Shown here: piece by piece, positions 25,370 through 34,777 of the stretch
Layout: every line of letters begins with the position of its first letter
How positions within the stretch are numbered: position 1 is the first letter of the stretch
Source: Ruminiclostridium herbifermentans
GTDB taxonomy: Bacteria; Bacillota; Clostridia; Acetivibrionales; DSM-1351
Length of the DNA: 64,000 bases
Assembly (NCBI RefSeq): GCF_005473905.2
Contig: NZ_CP061336.1
Span: 3,650,501 to 3,714,500 of the forward strand
Direction: 5' to 3'
Program-made: the position numbers and the translations under genes
The notes under the pieces: generated by a model
What the model was told of the DNA's origin: nothing
What the model saw: only the letters and a program-made list of their open reading frames with translations
The model's database searches: none

Positions 25370-26227
25370 TTAAAATTTGAGTTTTGCCTCTCTTACAAAT
25401 TCATCAACATAAGTATCGTAAGCCGCCATAAGGCTTTTTGTTATAGAACCTGGAATTCCATCACCTATTTTTGTGCTGTCAATTTTTACAACAGGCATTA
25501 TCTGCATTACTGAGTTAGAAATAAATACCTCATCAGCACTACACAAATTTTCTAAAGAATATTTACCTACTTCTATTTCCAATCCAATTTCTGTTGCCAA
25601 TTTACATAAAATCATTCCTCTAGCTATACCGTCAAGCAGCCCGCATTCTACATCAGGAGTACACAATTTTCCGTCTTGTACAAAAAAAATATTGCTAGTA
25701 CTGCATTCACTTACATGATTATAAATATTAAGAAATAAAGCTTCATTAAAGCCTTCTGACATAGCTAGATTTTTTTCTATTATATTTTCCATATAATTAT
25801 TTGTCTTCAGATAAACTAATGGTGTTGTGGGATTTCTCTTCACAGAGGAGCATTTCAGCATAAAGCCCTTATTGTAGCTGCTCTGTTCGTAATTTAATTT
25901 TCTATATGTAATAATAATATTTGAACTATCCTCAGATACCTTTGACAGTGTAACCCTAATAACACATTCTTTCAATTGTGCATGGTCAATTAACTCCTGT
26001 ACATAAGCCCTTATTTTTAGATAATTATGCTCAAAGGGTATTTTTAACTTAGAAGCAGCATTTTTCATACGTTCCACATGCTCTTTCAGCATAAAAGGAA
26101 CACCATTATATATGCGTAAGGTTTCAAATACTCCAAAACCATACAAAAAAGAAGTGTCGCAAGCAGTTAAAACTGGAACACTGTCATCTTTAATTTGTCC
26201 ATTAATTGAAATAAAACCACTTATCAT
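25370..26227 (-). CDS. pabC: 4-amino-4-deoxychorismate lyase (class IV PLP enzyme)
   Basis: 285 residues of the branched-chain aminotransferase/PabC fold. It removes pyruvate from aminodeoxychorismate to give 4-aminobenzoate for folate. Visible features are YGFGVFETLRIYNGVPF, the VYLKTNNY segment with the likely PLP lysine, NHVSECSTSNIFFV and EVFISNSVMQIMPV. The sequence alone leaves D-amino-acid or branched-chain aminotransferase activity possible. The four-base overlap with pabA and the preceding pabB decide for PabC. It is the last gene of pabB-pabA-pabC. Confidence 0.9.
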   Translation of the reverse strand: MISGFISINGQIKDDSVPVLTACDTSFLYGFGVFETLRIYNGVPFMLKEHVERMKNAASKLKIPFEHNYLKIRAYVQELIDHAQLKECVIRVTLSKVSEDSSNIIITYRKLNYEQSSYNKGFMLKCSSVKRNPTTPLVYLKTNNYMENIIEKNLAMSEGFNEALFLNIYNHVSECSTSNIFFVQDGKLCTPDVECGLLDGIARGMILCKLATEIGLEIEVGKYSLENLCSADEVFISNSVMQIMPVVKIDSTKIGDGIPGSITKSLMAAYDTYVDEFVREAKLKF

Positions 26228-26841
26228 ACTTTCACCCTTTCTCTATAAGAACAATTGAGTTTCTCATAATGTGGGTAAGAAATGTCTAAAAAGTTCATCA
26301 ATAATTCCTTACCATATTCTGAAAGTATGGATTCTGGGTGAAATTGCAAACCATAGGTATGATGCTTCCTATGTCTGAATGCCATAATTGTGTTATCCTC
26401 TGTGACTGCCTGTACTTCTAAACATTTAGGAAAGTTCTCCCACTTCGCGCAGAGTGAATGATACCTGACCACGTTAAAGCTTTTTGGCAGGTATTTGAAA
26501 ATTCCTTCTCCATCATTATAAATTCTAGACTGTTTACCATGTACAATAGCATCTGCTGAACCAACAATGCCACCCATAGCAATACAAATAGCCTGATGCC
26601 CTAAGCATATCCCAAGAATAGGAATTTTGCCGCTAAATTGCTTAATGACCTCCACAGATATCCCTGCAGCTTCTGGATATCCCGGCCCTGGCGAAATCAC
26701 TATATACATAGGCTTCATTTCGTATATATCCTGTATAGTAATTTCATCATTTCTCTTAACCACAATATCCGGATAAACTTCTCCTATGTATTGATACAAA
26801 TTATATGTAAAAGAATCATAGTTATCTATTATTAAAAGCAT
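26224..26841 (-). CDS. pabA: Aminodeoxychorismate synthase component II (glutamine amidotransferase)
   Basis: 205 residues, class I glutamine amidotransferase. It releases ammonia from glutamine for PabB. The catalytic Cys is C79 in LGICLGHQA, and the His-Glu pair is in LQFHPESILS. The oxyanion segment SPGPGYP is present. The N-terminal LLIIDNYDSFTYNL is typical of PabA/TrpG. TrpG function is an alternative, but pairing with pabB and pabC favours folate synthesis, and the protein may serve both. It begins 29 bp after pabB. Confidence 0.93.
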   Translation of the reverse strand: MLLIIDNYDSFTYNLYQYIGEVYPDIVVKRNDEITIQDIYEMKPMYIVISPGPGYPEAAGISVEVIKQFSGKIPILGICLGHQAICIAMGGIVGSADAIVHGKQSRIYNDGEGIFKYLPKSFNVVRYHSLCAKWENFPKCLEVQAVTEDNTIMAFRHRKHHTYGLQFHPESILSEYGKELLMNFLDISYPHYEKLNCSYRERVKV

Positions 26842-26870
26842 TTATCCTCCATCCACTTAAGTTTCCTATT

Positions 26871-28277
26871 TTAAATATTTAATAATACCTCTTTTAAAGC
26901 TTTTCCCTTATCCAAAGTTTCATGATATTCTTTTTCAGCCTCCGAATCCCATACAATTCCGCCTCCTACTTGGTAATAGGCTATATCTTTTTTAATTAAA
27001 ATGGTACGAATGACTATATTAATATCCATATCACCATCGAAGCCAATATATCCAATAGAGCCTGTATATAGATGCCTGCAGGTAGGCTCTAGTTCATCTA
27101 TAATCTCCATGGCTCTGATTTTTGGTGCTCCCGTAATTGAACCTCCTGGAAAAGTGGCTTTTATGCAGTCAACAGCATCCTTATCTTCTTTCAAAATACC
27201 AATGACAGTAGATACTAGATGAAAAACTGTAGAATATTGCTCCACACAGAACAATTCAGGCACTTCAACACTGCCAAATTCGCACACGCGACCTAGGTCA
27301 TTTCTCATTAAGTCTACAATCATCAAATTTTCTGCTCTATCCTTCACACTATTATACAGCTTCTCTTTATTTAATTTATCCTCTTCATTATTTTTCCCTC
27401 TAGGAATTGTACCCTTAATTGGACGTGTTTCAACCTTCCTATTTCGTATTTGAAGAAATCTTTCTGGAGAACTAGAAACAATTATAAAATTGTCATAATT
27501 GAAATAAGATGCAAAGGGTGCCGGATTTATTGTTCGCAATTTCTCATATATATTTATGGGGTGCCTATTTATCTGTGTGGTAAAGCGTTGTGTCATGTTC
27601 ATCTGATAAATGTCACCACATTCTATATATTTCTTTGCTTTTTCAATTGAATCAAAGTACTGTTCTTGAGTAAAGTTTGCTACTAGCTTTGGTGTGTTCT
27701 TTTCAAAAGGAATATCTAGATAAGACAAATCCTTTATAGTATTTCTTTCTATTATGCTTTTAATTTTCTCAAGCTTTAACCTGGCAGCCGCTGCACTTCC
27801 CTCTGGAAGCCCCGCTGAAGCAGCATATACCTTGCCTGTTGTATGTTCAATAATTACTATTCCATCGTAAAAGCCCATAATTAGATCTGGTAATTGCAGG
27901 TCATCAACCGCTGTCTTTGGCAGCTTCTCTATATTATGGCATAAGTCATATGAAAAAAATCCCACTGCTCCTCCTACAAAAGGAAAGCTAGTATTATTTT
28001 TTATTTTGTATTGAGATAAACATTTTTTAAAAACATCAAAGGGATTGTCTGCAAAACACTTCTCATTACCATTTTCATTAACAACTGTCACATCAGCCTT
28101 ATTCTCTATTGTAAGAAATGGTTCAAACCCTATAAATGAATACTTTCCCAGCCTTTCAGCGTCCATAGCACTATCTAGAAAGAAACTGAATTTCTCTTCA
28201 TGAAACTGTTTGTAAATTTGAAAGGAATCTAGATTAGTATTAATTTCTTCTATATAAACATCATATACTTTATCCAT
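26871..28277 (-). CDS. pabB: Aminodeoxychorismate synthase component I
   Basis: About 468 residues of the chorismate-binding family. With PabA ammonia it converts chorismate to 4-amino-4-deoxychorismate. The C-terminal domain shows ECGDIYQMNMTQRF, RPIKGTIPRG, LMIVDLMRNDLGRV, PGGSITGAPKIRAM and GSIGYIGFDGDMDINI. The PIKGT lysine segment, as opposed to the PIAGT of anthranilate synthases, supports PabB over TrpE. ATG 28277 follows GGGAG at a good distance, so the five-residue longer start is rejected. First gene of the pab operon. Confidence 0.94.
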   Translation of the reverse strand: MDKVYDVYIEEINTNLDSFQIYKQFHEEKFSFFLDSAMDAERLGKYSFIGFEPFLTIENKADVTVVNENGNEKCFADNPFDVFKKCLSQYKIKNNTSFPFVGGAVGFFSYDLCHNIEKLPKTAVDDLQLPDLIMGFYDGIVIIEHTTGKVYAASAGLPEGSAAAARLKLEKIKSIIERNTIKDLSYLDIPFEKNTPKLVANFTQEQYFDSIEKAKKYIECGDIYQMNMTQRFTTQINRHPINIYEKLRTINPAPFASYFNYDNFIIVSSSPERFLQIRNRKVETRPIKGTIPRGKNNEEDKLNKEKLYNSVKDRAENLMIVDLMRNDLGRVCEFGSVEVPELFCVEQYSTVFHLVSTVIGILKEDKDAVDCIKATFPGGSITGAPKIRAMEIIDELEPTCRHLYTGSIGYIGFDGDMDINIVIRTILIKKDIAYYQVGGGIVWDSEAEKEYHETLDKGKALKEVLLNI

Positions 28278-28408
28278 TAATGCAACTCCCATTTTTTTTA
28301 CTAATCTTAATCAGTTAAATATGTTTTTCCATAGTATCAATAGATTATCACAGATTCAAGGCAAAATCCACCTAGCACTACAGACAACAAAGGCAATAAA
28401 ATGAGAAT

Positions 28409-28763
28409 TTAGACTCTTTTATTAATTTCCTCTACTATAAAAGATTTTGAAATATACATAGCTTTTATCATTTTATTTAAACGAGTATGATGAGATGTAC
28501 CCTCAGCAAATTTTTGCTGCGCTTTTTCACATTTGCTAATAATTGAAGATATAGGCGGTAATGCTTCCATTATTTCATCTTTTGTGTATCTGTCAATTAC
28601 ATTTTCATTATTAATAAGTGCTTTAGATATATATAGTGCTTTTATTCTATTTTTAAGCAGAGTATACTGTGGAGTATGCTCTACAAATTTATGTTGTGCC
28701 TTCTCACAGCTATCGATAGTTGAAGCTACAATTTTCAGAGTTTCTTCTAATTCTTTGTGACCT
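28409..28763 (-). pseudogene. Open frame with two copies of a ~45-residue helical repeat, no start codon
   Basis: From about 28763 to the TAA at 28409 the frame reads HKELEETLKIVASTIDSCE and onward. It contains two related units: CEKAQHKF..HT..L.NRIKALYISKALI and CEKAQQKF..HT.LNKMIKAMYISKSFI. There is no ATG/GTG/TTG with a ribosome site at its head, and a stop lies a few codons before. The frame joins directly to the hydrolase fragment. It looks like the 3' part of a gene whose 5' end was lost or frameshifted. The repeat pattern argues that it was once a coding sequence. Family not recognised. Confidence 0.45.
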
Positions 28764-28919
28764 AACCCTTTCAGGATATTCTATAGCAACTGTTTGAGAA
28801 ATCATTCCACCCATTGATGCACCAACAAGATGTACACTATCGAATCCAAGGGCATCCATTAGTCCGACTATATCTGCCGCCATATATTTCTTATTATGCA
28901 ACAATCCCTCTATTTGCAT
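28764..28919 (-). pseudogene. Alpha/beta hydrolase fragment
   Basis: About 45 residues containing YMAADIVGLMDALGFDSVHLVGASMGG and ISQTVAIEYPERV, the nucleophile elbow (GASMGG) and following helix of an alpha/beta hydrolase. Such enzymes are 250-300 residues long. Both the oxyanion-loop part before and the cap and His part after are absent, and the frame is lost at PERV. It lies directly against the end of the PEP-synthase-like gene. Confidence 0.7.
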
Positions 28920-31465
28920 AGCAGCTTTTGTGATACAATATCAGAATATATCTCCATACCTGTGGTTTTAGCAATATGAATTACATCTGAGAATTGATTA
29001 CCTTGGGGTAGTATAGAGGTTACCAAATTTTCCTCCTTAAGAATATGGTCAGGATTAAATATTACATCCTTATGTCCATCAAAAATTGCCACATAAAAAA
29101 TCCCCGCCTCAACAACATCTAAAAAGAAATGACTACCATAGGATAACTCTGGCATAAATCCTGCTTTTTCCGATGAATACTCACAAATAACCGTCATATT
29201 ACACAATTCAGCATAATGTACTGGTATACCTAACGACGGTGTTGTACTTCCCCATCTGCCCGGCCCTACAAGCAAGACATTTTTACCTTTTATTTCTTTG
29301 TTTATCAGTCCAATCTGTCTGGCTACAGCATATTTGTCCTGCTCGCTCAGTTCCAGATATGCATTAGCTTGAATAAATACAACATAATCAATGGATAGCC
29401 GAACACTTCCCCCCATAAAATTACCTTTAGTGAAGAAAAAGCAATCCTTTACATTAGTTAGTTCAGGTATTTTTACAGTACTGCCTAATCCCTTAGTTTG
29501 CAGCGGTCTACATTGCAATATATTTATTTTATAACTATTATCTTTTTTAAAATTTGCTGTAAATTCAATATCAACAGGATAATCATATGCTTTTGACAAT
29601 AATGCCAACATTTCTCTCATTACGGTCATAATATCCGTTTCTATGAACATTTTTTTGAAATCCAGAATATCCGGAATCTTCCTATCAGTATATCCCAGTT
29701 CACGCATTCGAGCAGCTGTTACATAATCAGGGCTCATAAAGAGTTTCTTATCTGCCTTTAAATCGAGAGTCTGAATATCCTTCAAGTCCCTAATTACCAA
29801 ATCATTATCCGAAAAAGACAAGGTATCTACTCGATGCTGAGAAAATTTATTCTGGTCTTCATAATTCATTGGTGGAATCCGCATGGGATTATCCAAGCAT
29901 ACAACCCTTACATAATCGCCATCAGTCCTATCAACAGCCCTTGTACCAAGGCCAAATACCAACCTAAGCATCCCCGCATTCATATCAATGCTTTCATCCC
30001 AAACATAAAGATTAGAAGAATTCCCCACTCCTGCAATATGCGGGAAAAAGTATTCTCCATACTGTTCCCCTGAAACACGTTGAACCAATATTGCCATTTG
30101 TTCATCCCGATCAAAAAGTCCTCTGTTCATTCTGTAGTTAAGTGCATCCTCATTCATTGTACTTGCATAAACAGTACGTATAGCCTGTTCAAAAGCCTTA
30201 TACCTATCCTCTGGTGTCCCCTGATTAACACAGAAAATACTTTCATACTTCCCTGCAAAGGCATTTCCAAAATTATCTTCAAGCAATGAACTAGAACGTA
30301 TAATAATTGGAGATTGACCGAAATATTCAAGCATCTGAATAAACTGTTCCTGAATGTCCTTTGGAAACTTTCCGTTCAAAAGCTTTTCCCTAAGTTCAGG
30401 CGCATACTTATAATATCCTTCCTCTGTCTTTTGCTTTGCACGAAGCCTCCACCAACCATTTTGTACAATATATGTGTAAAAAACATCAGACCCAATATAA
30501 AAAGAATCGTGAGGTTCTAATAATGGTGTAAAACGACCTTCTCCCTCAATCTCTATAATTTTTCTAGCCAATAGCATACCGACACTCTTTCCTCCAATGA
30601 AGCCAGTCCCCACTTCTCTAGATGCTATCATGAGAATGTCTTTTAAAGTCATATATTTGTCGCACAAATCAAACATTCTGGAATCATTGCCTATCAGCAT
30701 ATACATTAAGCGTTTCTTGGTTTCTTCCTGTCGCTTAAGTGAAAAATTCAGCACTTTCTGAGCTCTGTTAAAAATAACATTCCAATAATCTAACCGATTT
30801 TCACCACGGCGAATGTTTGTAAACAGTTCAGATGCGTCAGAACTGGCCGTTATACAGATTGCCTCCTGACCTTGAATCAAATGAGGAAAAAACATGGTAG
30901 GAGAATAACGCTGCCATACTTTGAGAGGATGGATATATGTTTTATTATTTACCTGATATAAGTCAAGGAGAAGCTGAGTGGTTTCTCGTATGTTTGCTAT
31001 AGTTCCATAAGTATGGTAGTTTCGAATGATAGCAAAATACGCTACCGTATCTAGTTCATACAAATATGGACAGGTGGCCTTAAAAAAATTACCAATCATC
31101 AAATCTGAATGCCAGTATTTAAGCAAATCAGTCAAGCAATCAAAAACATACAAAACCTTTTTGCCCTCTTTTTTTATCAGTTTATATATTTCTGTTGCAA
31201 AGCTTTCAAACCCTTTATTGGCATCAATACGATAAACAATAACACCTTGGCTTTCCTCAAGGATTTGCTCATGGCTGCCAAAGCGGATATAAACAAGTCT
31301 CATATGGTCTTGCGCCGCCTTTGTAACAAAAAAATCAACCATTTTCTTATAATCCGAAACTGAATCTACCTGCCAAACTACATTATCTCCAAGCCGCAGG
31401 TTGTCAATCACCTGGTCAAAGCCTGTTATGCCTGTACTTACCTTGTCGTTTAGACTTATATTCAT
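28910..31465 (-). CDS. PEP/pyruvate-binding (PPDK N-terminal) ATP-grasp protein with degenerate KaiC-like N-terminus
   Basis: About 851 residues. The N-terminal ~200 (STGITGFDQVIDNLRLGDNVVW, then LVYIRFG and VLYVFDCLTDLL) follow a RecA/KaiC pattern but have no Walker A GKT. The middle has the ATP-grasp of PEP synthase and pyruvate phosphate dikinase: GFIGGKSVGMLLARK, PIIIRSSSLLEDNFGNAFAGKYES and FGLGTRAVDRTDGDYVR. The swivelling phospho-His domain and the C-terminal PEP barrel of true PpsA/PPDK are not evident, so it may be a kinase-like relative. ATG 31465 has GGGGTG close upstream. Substrate unknown. Confidence 0.75.
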   Translation of the reverse strand: MNISLNDKVSTGITGFDQVIDNLRLGDNVVWQVDSVSDYKKMVDFFVTKAAQDHMRLVYIRFGSHEQILEESQGVIVYRIDANKGFESFATEIYKLIKKEGKKVLYVFDCLTDLLKYWHSDLMIGNFFKATCPYLYELDTVAYFAIIRNYHTYGTIANIRETTQLLLDLYQVNNKTYIHPLKVWQRYSPTMFFPHLIQGQEAICITASSDASELFTNIRRGENRLDYWNVIFNRAQKVLNFSLKRQEETKKRLMYMLIGNDSRMFDLCDKYMTLKDILMIASREVGTGFIGGKSVGMLLARKIIEIEGEGRFTPLLEPHDSFYIGSDVFYTYIVQNGWWRLRAKQKTEEGYYKYAPELREKLLNGKFPKDIQEQFIQMLEYFGQSPIIIRSSSLLEDNFGNAFAGKYESIFCVNQGTPEDRYKAFEQAIRTVYASTMNEDALNYRMNRGLFDRDEQMAILVQRVSGEQYGEYFFPHIAGVGNSSNLYVWDESIDMNAGMLRLVFGLGTRAVDRTDGDYVRVVCLDNPMRIPPMNYEDQNKFSQHRVDTLSFSDNDLVIRDLKDIQTLDLKADKKLFMSPDYVTAARMRELGYTDRKIPDILDFKKMFIETDIMTVMREMLALLSKAYDYPVDIEFTANFKKDNSYKINILQCRPLQTKGLGSTVKIPELTNVKDCFFFTKGNFMGGSVRLSIDYVVFIQANAYLELSEQDKYAVARQIGLINKEIKGKNVLLVGPGRWGSTTPSLGIPVHYAELCNMTVICEYSSEKAGFMPELSYGSHFFLDVVEAGIFYVAIFDGHKDVIFNPDHILKEENLVTSILPQGNQFSDVIHIAKTTGMEIYSDIVSQKLLCK

Positions 31466-31518
31466 AGCACACCCCATTTCTATCTGATTCTGTATTTAAT
31501 TGTTCAGCTATACCTATA

Positions 31519-31543
31519 ATAAAATCCCCTATAATATCAGGGG
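31519..31543 (-). terminator. Weak terminator-like hairpin
   Basis: On the minus strand CCCCT and AGGGG pair around an 8-nt loop and are followed by ATTTTATT. It lies downstream of the DUF2200 gene and upstream of the PEP-synthase-like gene. The stem is only 5 bp. Confidence 0.4.
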
Positions 31544-31643
31544 CATATATATGAATGACATTTGCATCGTTTTAATTAATTCTCTATTATAATTAATATT
31601 ACCAAAATATTATTATCAAACCTATATATTTTTTTATTAAAGT

Positions 31644-31994
31644 TCAGCTTCGAAGTATTTTGTCCATGGATTTACCTTTTGCCAATTCATCAATCAGTTT
31701 ATCTAAATATCTAATTTCCTGCATTATCGGCTCTTTTATTTCCTCTACCCTGACACCGCAAACCACTCCCTTTATTAAAGCTCTTGATGGGTTTATAAGT
31801 GGTGCTTCTTTAATGAAGGTTTCTAAATCTGTTTCCTTTCTTAATTGTTCCTCCAACTCATCTTGAGTATATCCAGTCAGCCAACGAATAATTTCATCAA
31901 CCTCTAATTTAGTGCGTCCTTTTTTCTCTGCCTTTGAAACATAAAGTGGATATACTTTTGCAAAACTCATTGTATAGATTTTGTGTTTTGTCAT
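31644..31994 (-). CDS. DUF2200 family protein
   Basis: 116 residues, full length. [38 protein letters not shown] and [18 protein letters not shown] are the family pattern. These small cytoplasmic proteins resemble YdhG/DUF1801-like folds. The function is not established. It starts 32 bp after the GyrI-like gene and is probably co-transcribed with it. Confidence 0.9.
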   Translation of the reverse strand: MTKHKIYTMSFAKVYPLYVSKAEKKGRTKLEVDEIIRWLTGYTQDELEEQLRKETDLETFIKEAPLINPSRALIKGVVCGVRVEEIKEPIMQEIRYLDKLIDELAKGKSMDKILRS

Positions 31995-32026
31995 TGCACT
32001 TCCTCCAAATATTTTATATATATCAT

Positions 32027-32650
32027 TTATTTCATTTTCTTTATTTTAAACCGCAATACCGTTTTTAATTTACTGGCTTCTGTCTTACGAGGATCTGAAA
32101 GGTATATTTCACGATGCTTGAGAGAAATCCTCTCATATCCGTTATCATTACAAAATTGCCTCATAATTTCAAAGCTTGCAGGCTCATTATCATAGCTTCC
32201 CAAATGGAGCATCTGACAGCATAGGCCCTCGGTTATAGTGTCATATTTTATTTTATCAAGATAAACATTCGGCTTCTTCTTTTTTGTTATGGTTATGAAC
32301 TTCTCAAATAATTCATTTGTTAAAAAATCTGGCTGACGAATCATAATAGAATAAGCATAGTTGCTTTTATCAGTTATTGGTTTGTTTTTATCCACCAAGT
32401 CCCACACTCCCTCAAGAGGAAATACAGTATAATCATAATAGCCCTCTGGAATCTCCTTGCTTTTATAAGACATCTTGACAGTATAGCTAAAGCTATAAAG
32501 CGCAGCTGTAGCAAGTGCAAATTCTTCTCCATTTGGGTCACCTTCACCGTCAATAATAGAAAATTTAATTGAAGGCATATCTATAACAGAGGGCTTATTT
32601 TGTGGAATATAAAATTCTTTAAATACCTTTTTATAATCTAATTTGTCCAT
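32027..32650 (-). CDS. GyrI-like small-molecule-binding domain protein
   Basis: 207 residues of the GyrI-like/SHV superfamily. [24 protein letters not shown] opens the first repeat, FPLEGVWD follows, and [14 protein letters not shown] and [19 protein letters not shown] mark the second. Family members bind or hydrolyse small hydrophobic or cyclopropanoid compounds and often stand as single-domain proteins, as here. There is no HTH domain. It lies upstream of DUF2200 with a good ribosome site (GGAGGATAAATACA). Ligand unknown. Confidence 0.85.
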   Translation of the reverse strand: MDKLDYKKVFKEFYIPQNKPSVIDMPSIKFSIIDGEGDPNGEEFALATAALYSFSYTVKMSYKSKEIPEGYYDYTVFPLEGVWDLVDKNKPITDKSNYAYSIMIRQPDFLTNELFEKFITITKKKKPNVYLDKIKYDTITEGLCCQMLHLGSYDNEPASFEIMRQFCNDNGYERISLKHREIYLSDPRKTEASKLKTVLRFKIKKMK

Positions 32651-32691
32651 TGTATTTATCCTCCTTCATCTAGAAACACTACTGACACAGT

Positions 32692-32950
32692 CTACAATCC
32701 TTTTAATATCAATCCTTTGACAATATCCACATAAAATTCACAAACATCAAAACCATTGATATTTTCTCTCATCAAGTCAATCATATCGCCGTGTGATATT
32801 CCCTTTTTCTTTCTGTTGAGTAACACCCCAGATAATCACCATGTTTTGACGAATAAACCAAATCAAAGCCATGGTTTTCGCCTTCTTTACATTTGGTCAA
32901 TTCATGGTCAATGCATAACCGATATTCAACTGGAATTCGGCACTAATTCA
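32692..32950 (-). pseudogene. Short broken reading frame upstream of the GyrI-like gene
   Basis: A frame reading CRIPVEYRLCIDHEL, with SSKHGDYLGCYSTERKK further on, is interrupted by a frame change near a run of A. After the change, GISHGDMIDLMRENINGFDV and a tail ending IVKGLILKGL reach a TAG at 32692. The composition looks like once-coding DNA, about 85 codons in total. I do not recognise the family and the call is tentative. Confidence 0.35.
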
Positions 32951-33263
32951 AAGCTGATAATTCCATCAAAATTGTTAATTTTTTACTAACATTTTATCAT
33001 TGCATACAATTTAAAGCTACTGTTAACTCATTAGATGCTTATTTATAAGATATCGTGAATAGTCTTCTTTATTTTTCTTGAAGAGTTAATTCAGAAATTA
33101 ATAAAAAAGAATAGGACAGCTATTGAATATTAAGTACCGTACTTTGCTGTTGATTATTCTATCTGTTTTTATTAAAATTAGCTATAGACTATTATTTTGA
33201 TTTTATATAATGGTTTTTATATCTTTAGGGCATGTTATTTGAAATTTTTAAGAAGAGGTTTTT

Positions 33264-34484
33264 ATGCAAAATGTAATATTTCTTGTTGATATGAATGCTT
33301 TCTATATAAGTTGTGAAATGACAAGAAATCCTTCTCTTGTTGGAAAACCATCTGCTGTTGCTGGCGATCCAAAAAACCGTTCAGGAATCATTCTAGCAGC
33401 AAACTACGAGGCTAGAGCTTTTGGAGTTAAAACCGCTATGGTTCTTCATGAAGCTTTAAAGCTTTGCCCTAAAATGAATATAGTACCACCTGACCATGCT
33501 TTTTATGAATTAAAATCAAATCAGGTTATGGATATTCTATCAAATTATTCTCCTACCATCGAACAAAATAGTATTGATGAAGCATGGCTAGATATGACTG
33601 GTACAGAATGCTTATTTGGTACTCCTCTAGAGTCTGCAAAAAGGATTATGAATGAAATCAAAGATAAGCTTGGGCTTTGGTGCTCAATTGGAATCTCTGA
33701 AAACAAATTCTTATCTAAAATGGCCTCAGAATTAAAAAAGCCTCTTGGTATCACTGAACTCTGGAAAAATGATATACAAATAAAGCTTTGGCCTCTCCCT
33801 GTAAAAGCAATGTATGGAATAGGCAAGAAAACTGCTGATAGACTTAATCAATTGGGAATACAAACTATTGGTGAACTTGCAAAATATGATAGAAATAGGC
33901 TGGTAAAAGCCCTTGGAAAATATGGAGATGAGATTTATTTACATGCAAATGGTCATGACACCTCTCCATTAGAGCCCCATATTTCTGGAGATATGAAATC
34001 AATTGGGAGGTCAACAACACTTCCTAATGATATTACTGACCTTGAAAGCGCTAAGCTTGTTCTATTAGAACTCACTGAAGATATTGGTATGACAGCAAGA
34101 AAGTACGGAAAAAATGCCCGCACTGTGCATATAACTATAAAATATTCTGACTTTAAGGTGGTTACCAGACAAACTACTATACCACCAACCTGTGTTACCA
34201 ATGCTATTTACCAAGCCGCATGCAATTTACTTGAACAAAATTGGAACAGATTCCGTCCTATCAGACTAATTGGTGTAAGTATTTCGGGATTTGATGCCGA
34301 TTGTGCTACAGGTCAATTATCACTTTTTGATCTTAATGAAGATTGTATAAATCACGATTCTATATTTGATGATAAGCTTGAGCGAATGGACAGAACTATC
34401 GATAAAATTAGAACAAAGCATGGAATCGATAAAATATGCCGTGCAGCACTTATACAGAAGAATACTCCAAATAATGATAAATAG
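33264..34484 (+). CDS. dinB: DNA polymerase IV, Y family
   Basis: 406 residues, error-prone translesion polymerase. The catalytic carboxylates are D9 (FLVDMNAFY) and D105/E106 (SIDEAWLDM). Palm, finger, thumb (YGIGKKTADRLNQLGIQTIGELA) and little-finger domains are all present. QLSLFDL near the C-terminus is a beta-clamp binding motif. It is of the clostridial DinB2 type. No clear LexA box is visible upstream, so SOS control is not supported by the sequence. The ATG follows AAGAGG. Monocistronic, with a terminator at 34586. Confidence 0.95.
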   Translation: MQNVIFLVDMNAFYISCEMTRNPSLVGKPSAVAGDPKNRSGIILAANYEARAFGVKTAMVLHEALKLCPKMNIVPPDHAFYELKSNQVMDILSNYSPTIEQNSIDEAWLDMTGTECLFGTPLESAKRIMNEIKDKLGLWCSIGISENKFLSKMASELKKPLGITELWKNDIQIKLWPLPVKAMYGIGKKTADRLNQLGIQTIGELAKYDRNRLVKALGKYGDEIYLHANGHDTSPLEPHISGDMKSIGRSTTLPNDITDLESAKLVLLELTEDIGMTARKYGKNARTVHITIKYSDFKVVTRQTTIPPTCVTNAIYQAACNLLEQNWNRFRPIRLIGVSISGFDADCATGQLSLFDLNEDCINHDSIFDDKLERMDRTIDKIRTKHGIDKICRAALIQKNTPNNDK

Positions 34485-34585
34485 CTGCGCTGCATTATCT
34501 TATAAAAGTTTTAACTTTGAACTAAAACATACTTAATGCTTAGTCATGACCACACGTAGAATGAAGTGAACTCCTTCGTTAGACA

Positions 34586-34632
34586 AAAGAGGCTTCGCTG
34601 TCAACATTGTACTGTAGCTAAGCCTCTTTTTT
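34586..34632 (+). terminator. Terminator downstream of dinB
   Basis: AAAAGAGGCTTCGCT pairs with AGCTAAGCCTCTTTT across a loop of about 19 nt with one mismatch, then T7. On the minus strand the hairpin also ends in TTTT, so it may serve the GH9 gene as well. Confidence 0.75.
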
Positions 34633-34777
34633 TATTATGCGCTTTTGATTATGCTTTTGGTTAACTCTATGTCATCTAAATACTTTAACTTATATACAGT
34701 GAATTATATATGTGTTATTTTTTCACTGTTTTATGTTTTCAATCTAAAATATAATTCAAATTTGTTCTAAATAATGC

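Noticed and set aside
28533-28760. Plus-strand 75-codon frame
   Set aside because: It lies opposite the minus-strand repeat frame, which shows clear internal protein repeats. The plus frame shows none.
33001-33263. LexA/SOS box upstream of dinB
   Set aside because: Looked for GAAC-N4-GTTC-like sites and found none, so SOS control is not claimed.
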